This document shows, piece by piece, positions 5,376 to 7,001 of a DNA stretch of 7,001 nt. Within the stretch, counting starts at the first letter, position 1; every line of letters begins with the position of its first letter. A model generated the notes under the pieces. That model was not told the origin of the DNA and searched no databases. It was given only the letters and a program-made list of their open reading frames with translations. The position numbers were made by a program, and so were the translations under genes. Source of the DNA: an uncultured Oscillospiraceae bacterium (GTDB taxonomy: Bacteria > Bacillota > Clostridia > Oscillospirales > Oscillospiraceae); contig CAJOIG010000104.1 in the NCBI GenBank assembly GCA_905234575.1, positions 1-7,001 of the forward strand, read 5' to 3'.

Positions 5376-7001
5376 ATGAACGCTAAACGCATTCTCAGCC
5401 TGCTGACGGCGCTGTGCCTGTGCCTGACGCTGACGTTCGGCGCCTTTGCCTCCGGCGAGGCCTCGTCCGCCTCCTCGGACAGCGCCCAAAGCACCGCATC
5501 CGGGGAGGCTTCCGGCTCCGCATCCGGGGAGGCCTCCGGCAGCTATGTGAATCGCCCCGTATTCGCCTCGGGCGTGTATGAGCTAGCTGTCGACGAGACG
5601 GTCGCGACGTTCCGCCTTTACGGATACTACAGCACCACCGACCCCTCCGCGGAGGACGCCTTCGCGCTCCAGCCCTTTGCTCCGGACACCGGCGCGCTTC
5701 TCTTTACCGGCTCCGACTGCGCGGAACCCGTCGATGGCATCAAGGGCCTCACCTTCGACGAGGACAACATCCTGGAGATCGAGTTTTCTGAACCGCCTCA
5801 GAAAAACGTCTTCGGCTATGTCCTCTTTGACGACGGGGCAACCGAGTTCACCCCTGTTCCGGTCTACGTCGTGAGCGCCGCGAGCCAGGCCTATCTGAAC
5901 GCCGAGGTTGATTACAACGGCTACGCCCTGCGGTATGACGCGAACTCCGTCACGCCGGGCGCCGTGTATTACCACGAGGGCATCGCGGACGGCATCATCG
6001 GCGGCGCGATGGACCTCTTCGGCGCGGAGGACTTTGCCGACGAGATCGCCGCGGCGGCGGAGGCCTATGGCTATGATCCCGACGAGCTGTACGCCGCCGT
6101 CGACTGGTATCTGAACAACGGCGCCACCACCGGCGGCGACACCTGGGAGGAATTCCTCACGGACCGCCTCGTGAACGTGAACCCCACCGACGCGACCGAT
6201 CCCGTCCACGTCGGCGACGGGTATCTGCGCGTCGAGGCGTGCTATTACCTGTTCCGCTACTACTGGATGAACAACACCACCTATGAGGTCACGGCGGGCG
6301 ATAACGTCACCGGCATCTTCGGCGACAACATGAACAAGCTCTACGAAGACTTCAACGACTTCTTCTGGGGGCACTACTACTGCACCTGGTTCCAGGCGCT
6401 CAATCCCGCGCTGCGTTCCGGCGGCCTGTTCCGGTATGACAGCGTCGTCGATCCCGACGGCTCGAACACCGACGACACCGGCATGTACAAATACCGCGCC
6501 GAGCTCGGCGTTGAGGGACAGCTCCCCTATAAGATCGACGAGGCCATCAACTACGGCGATTTCCTCAACATGATCTACAACGCCGTCACTGGCGGCCAGT
6601 CCGCGCTGAGCGACCGCGGCGAGCAGGTCAAGACGGCCCTTCTCGCGGCGGACAACGACGGCCGGTATGAGCGCGCGCTTGCCGTTCTGGAGGTTTTCGG
6701 CGTCGATCTGGATCTTGACGCGGTCCTGGACGTACCCGTCTCCAAGTGGGATGCCGTCATGCTCTACTACGCGATCCTCAAGGGCACCTCGGACGCCGCC
6801 AAGGAGCTGCCCGACGACGACACCGAGGACGTTTACCTCTACAACACCACGAAGCACGGCGCCCTCGCGACGGACACCTACCTCGATACCGACACCTATT
6901 ATGCCCGGCACGGCGTCACGGACTACATCGCTGAAACGAACCACTACGGCCTTACCTCCATGGCCGCCGTCACGATCAGCGCGGCCGATACCGTGGATCC
7001 C
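5376..7001 (+). CDS. Secreted acidic protein sharing the SGEAS leader; partial, 3' end beyond window
   Basis: The ATG at 5376 follows AAAGGAG (5362-5368) by 7 bases, and the frame is open for 542 codons to the last base, so the C-terminus is missing. Residues 1-25 are a Sec signal peptide ending GAFA; the mature chain starts SGEAS and continues as a Ser/Ala/Gly/Glu linker to about residue 56. Residues 57-170 look beta-rich (VYELAVDETVATFRLYGYYS, FGYVLFDD, FTPVPVYVV). Residues about 195-345 are mainly helical and rich in aromatic and acidic residues (YYLFRYYWMNN, NDFFWGHYYCTWF). Residues about 386-469 contain two helices (YGDFLNMIYNAVTGG and PVSKWDAVMLYYAILKG) that resemble degenerate SLH-motif helices, though the SLH core is not intact. 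The last visible residues, LTSMAAVTISAADTVDP, could begin a beta-rich region. The protein is exported; I do not recognise its family or function. Only the leader clearly resembles the minus-strand proteins. Coding certainty is very high from codon use, ribosome binding site, promoter and signal peptide. Confidence -1.
   Translation, partial: MNAKRILSLLTALCLCLTLTFGAFASGEASSASSDSAQSTASGEASGSASGEASGSYVNRPVFASGVYELAVDETVATFRLYGYYSTTDPSAEDAFALQPFAPDTGALLFTGSDCAEPVDGIKGLTFDEDNILEIEFSEPPQKNVFGYVLFDDGATEFTPVPVYVVSAASQAYLNAEVDYNGYALRYDANSVTPGAVYYHEGIADGIIGGAMDLFGAEDFADEIAAAAEAYGYDPDELYAAVDWYLNNGATTGGDTWEEFLTDRLVNVNPTDATDPVHVGDGYLRVEACYYLFRYYWMNNTTYEVTAGDNVTGIFGDNMNKLYEDFNDFFWGHYYCTWFQALNPALRSGGLFRYDSVVDPDGSNTDDTGMYKYRAELGVEGQLPYKIDEAINYGDFLNMIYNAVTGGQSALSDRGEQVKTALLAADNDGRYERALAVLEVFGVDLDLDAVLDVPVSKWDAVMLYYAILKGTSDAAKELPDDDTEDVYLYNTTKHGALATDTYLDTDTYYARHGVTDYIAETNHYGLTSMAAVTISAADTVDP
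5496..5543 (+). repeat. 24-base tandem repeat encoding the ASGEASGS/ASGEASGS linker
   Basis: Two adjacent 24-base units (5496-5519 and 5520-5543) differ at only three positions and encode ASGEASGS twice (residues 41-56). They extend the linker between the signal peptide and the folded body. A tandem repeat of whole codons can gain or lose units by slippage without changing frame, so linker length may vary between strains. Confidence -1.

Noticed and set aside
5583..6944. Minus-strand open frame (453 codons) opposite the plus-strand gene
   Set aside because: Shadow of the real gene at 5376-7001: no ribosome binding site, composition dominated by Val, Gly, Arg and Asp, and no recognisable domain.

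Overview
The window reads as part of a chromosome from a fairly high-GC Gram-positive gut-type anaerobe, most likely in Clostridia near Oscillospiraceae (Oscillibacter/Flavonifractor-like). This rests on strong AGGAGG-type ribosome binding sites, classical Sec signal peptides, Ser/Gly/Glu/Ala linkers right after the signal peptide, and large acidic secreted proteins of the beta-helix and BspA-like type known from that group. The placement is inference from style; there is no rRNA, tRNA or housekeeping gene to fix the taxonomy.

Layout: three large genes for exported proteins fill almost everything. On the minus strand, a 981-residue protein (2147-5092) is followed after 37 bases by a 702-residue protein (1-2109), probably in one operon. 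Facing away from them on the plus strand is a third gene that starts at 5376 and is still open at the window end (542 residues visible). The 283-base AT-rich region 5093-5375 is the divergent promoter region; the plus-strand side has a perfect TATAAT. No RNA genes, mobile elements, CRISPR arrays or convincing terminators were seen.

How they belong together: all three proteins begin with a Sec signal peptide ending in GAFA, and in all three the predicted mature chain starts SGEAS and runs on into a low-complexity linker. The two minus-strand proteins are also distant paralogues, sharing a C-terminal beta-helix end region. The 981-residue protein adds a BspA-like leucine-rich-repeat segment and an InlB-like segment at its N-terminus. 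The plus-strand protein has a different, largely helical and aromatic-rich body. The best reading is a locus for a cell-surface or secreted protein family (adhesin-like or glycan-interacting) built on one shared N-terminal leader. No enzymatic function can be assigned. The main unusual points are the shared leader on unrelated bodies, the mosaic architecture of the 981-residue protein, the extra C-terminal tail of the 702-residue protein, and the lack of any visible cell-wall anchor on the two complete proteins.
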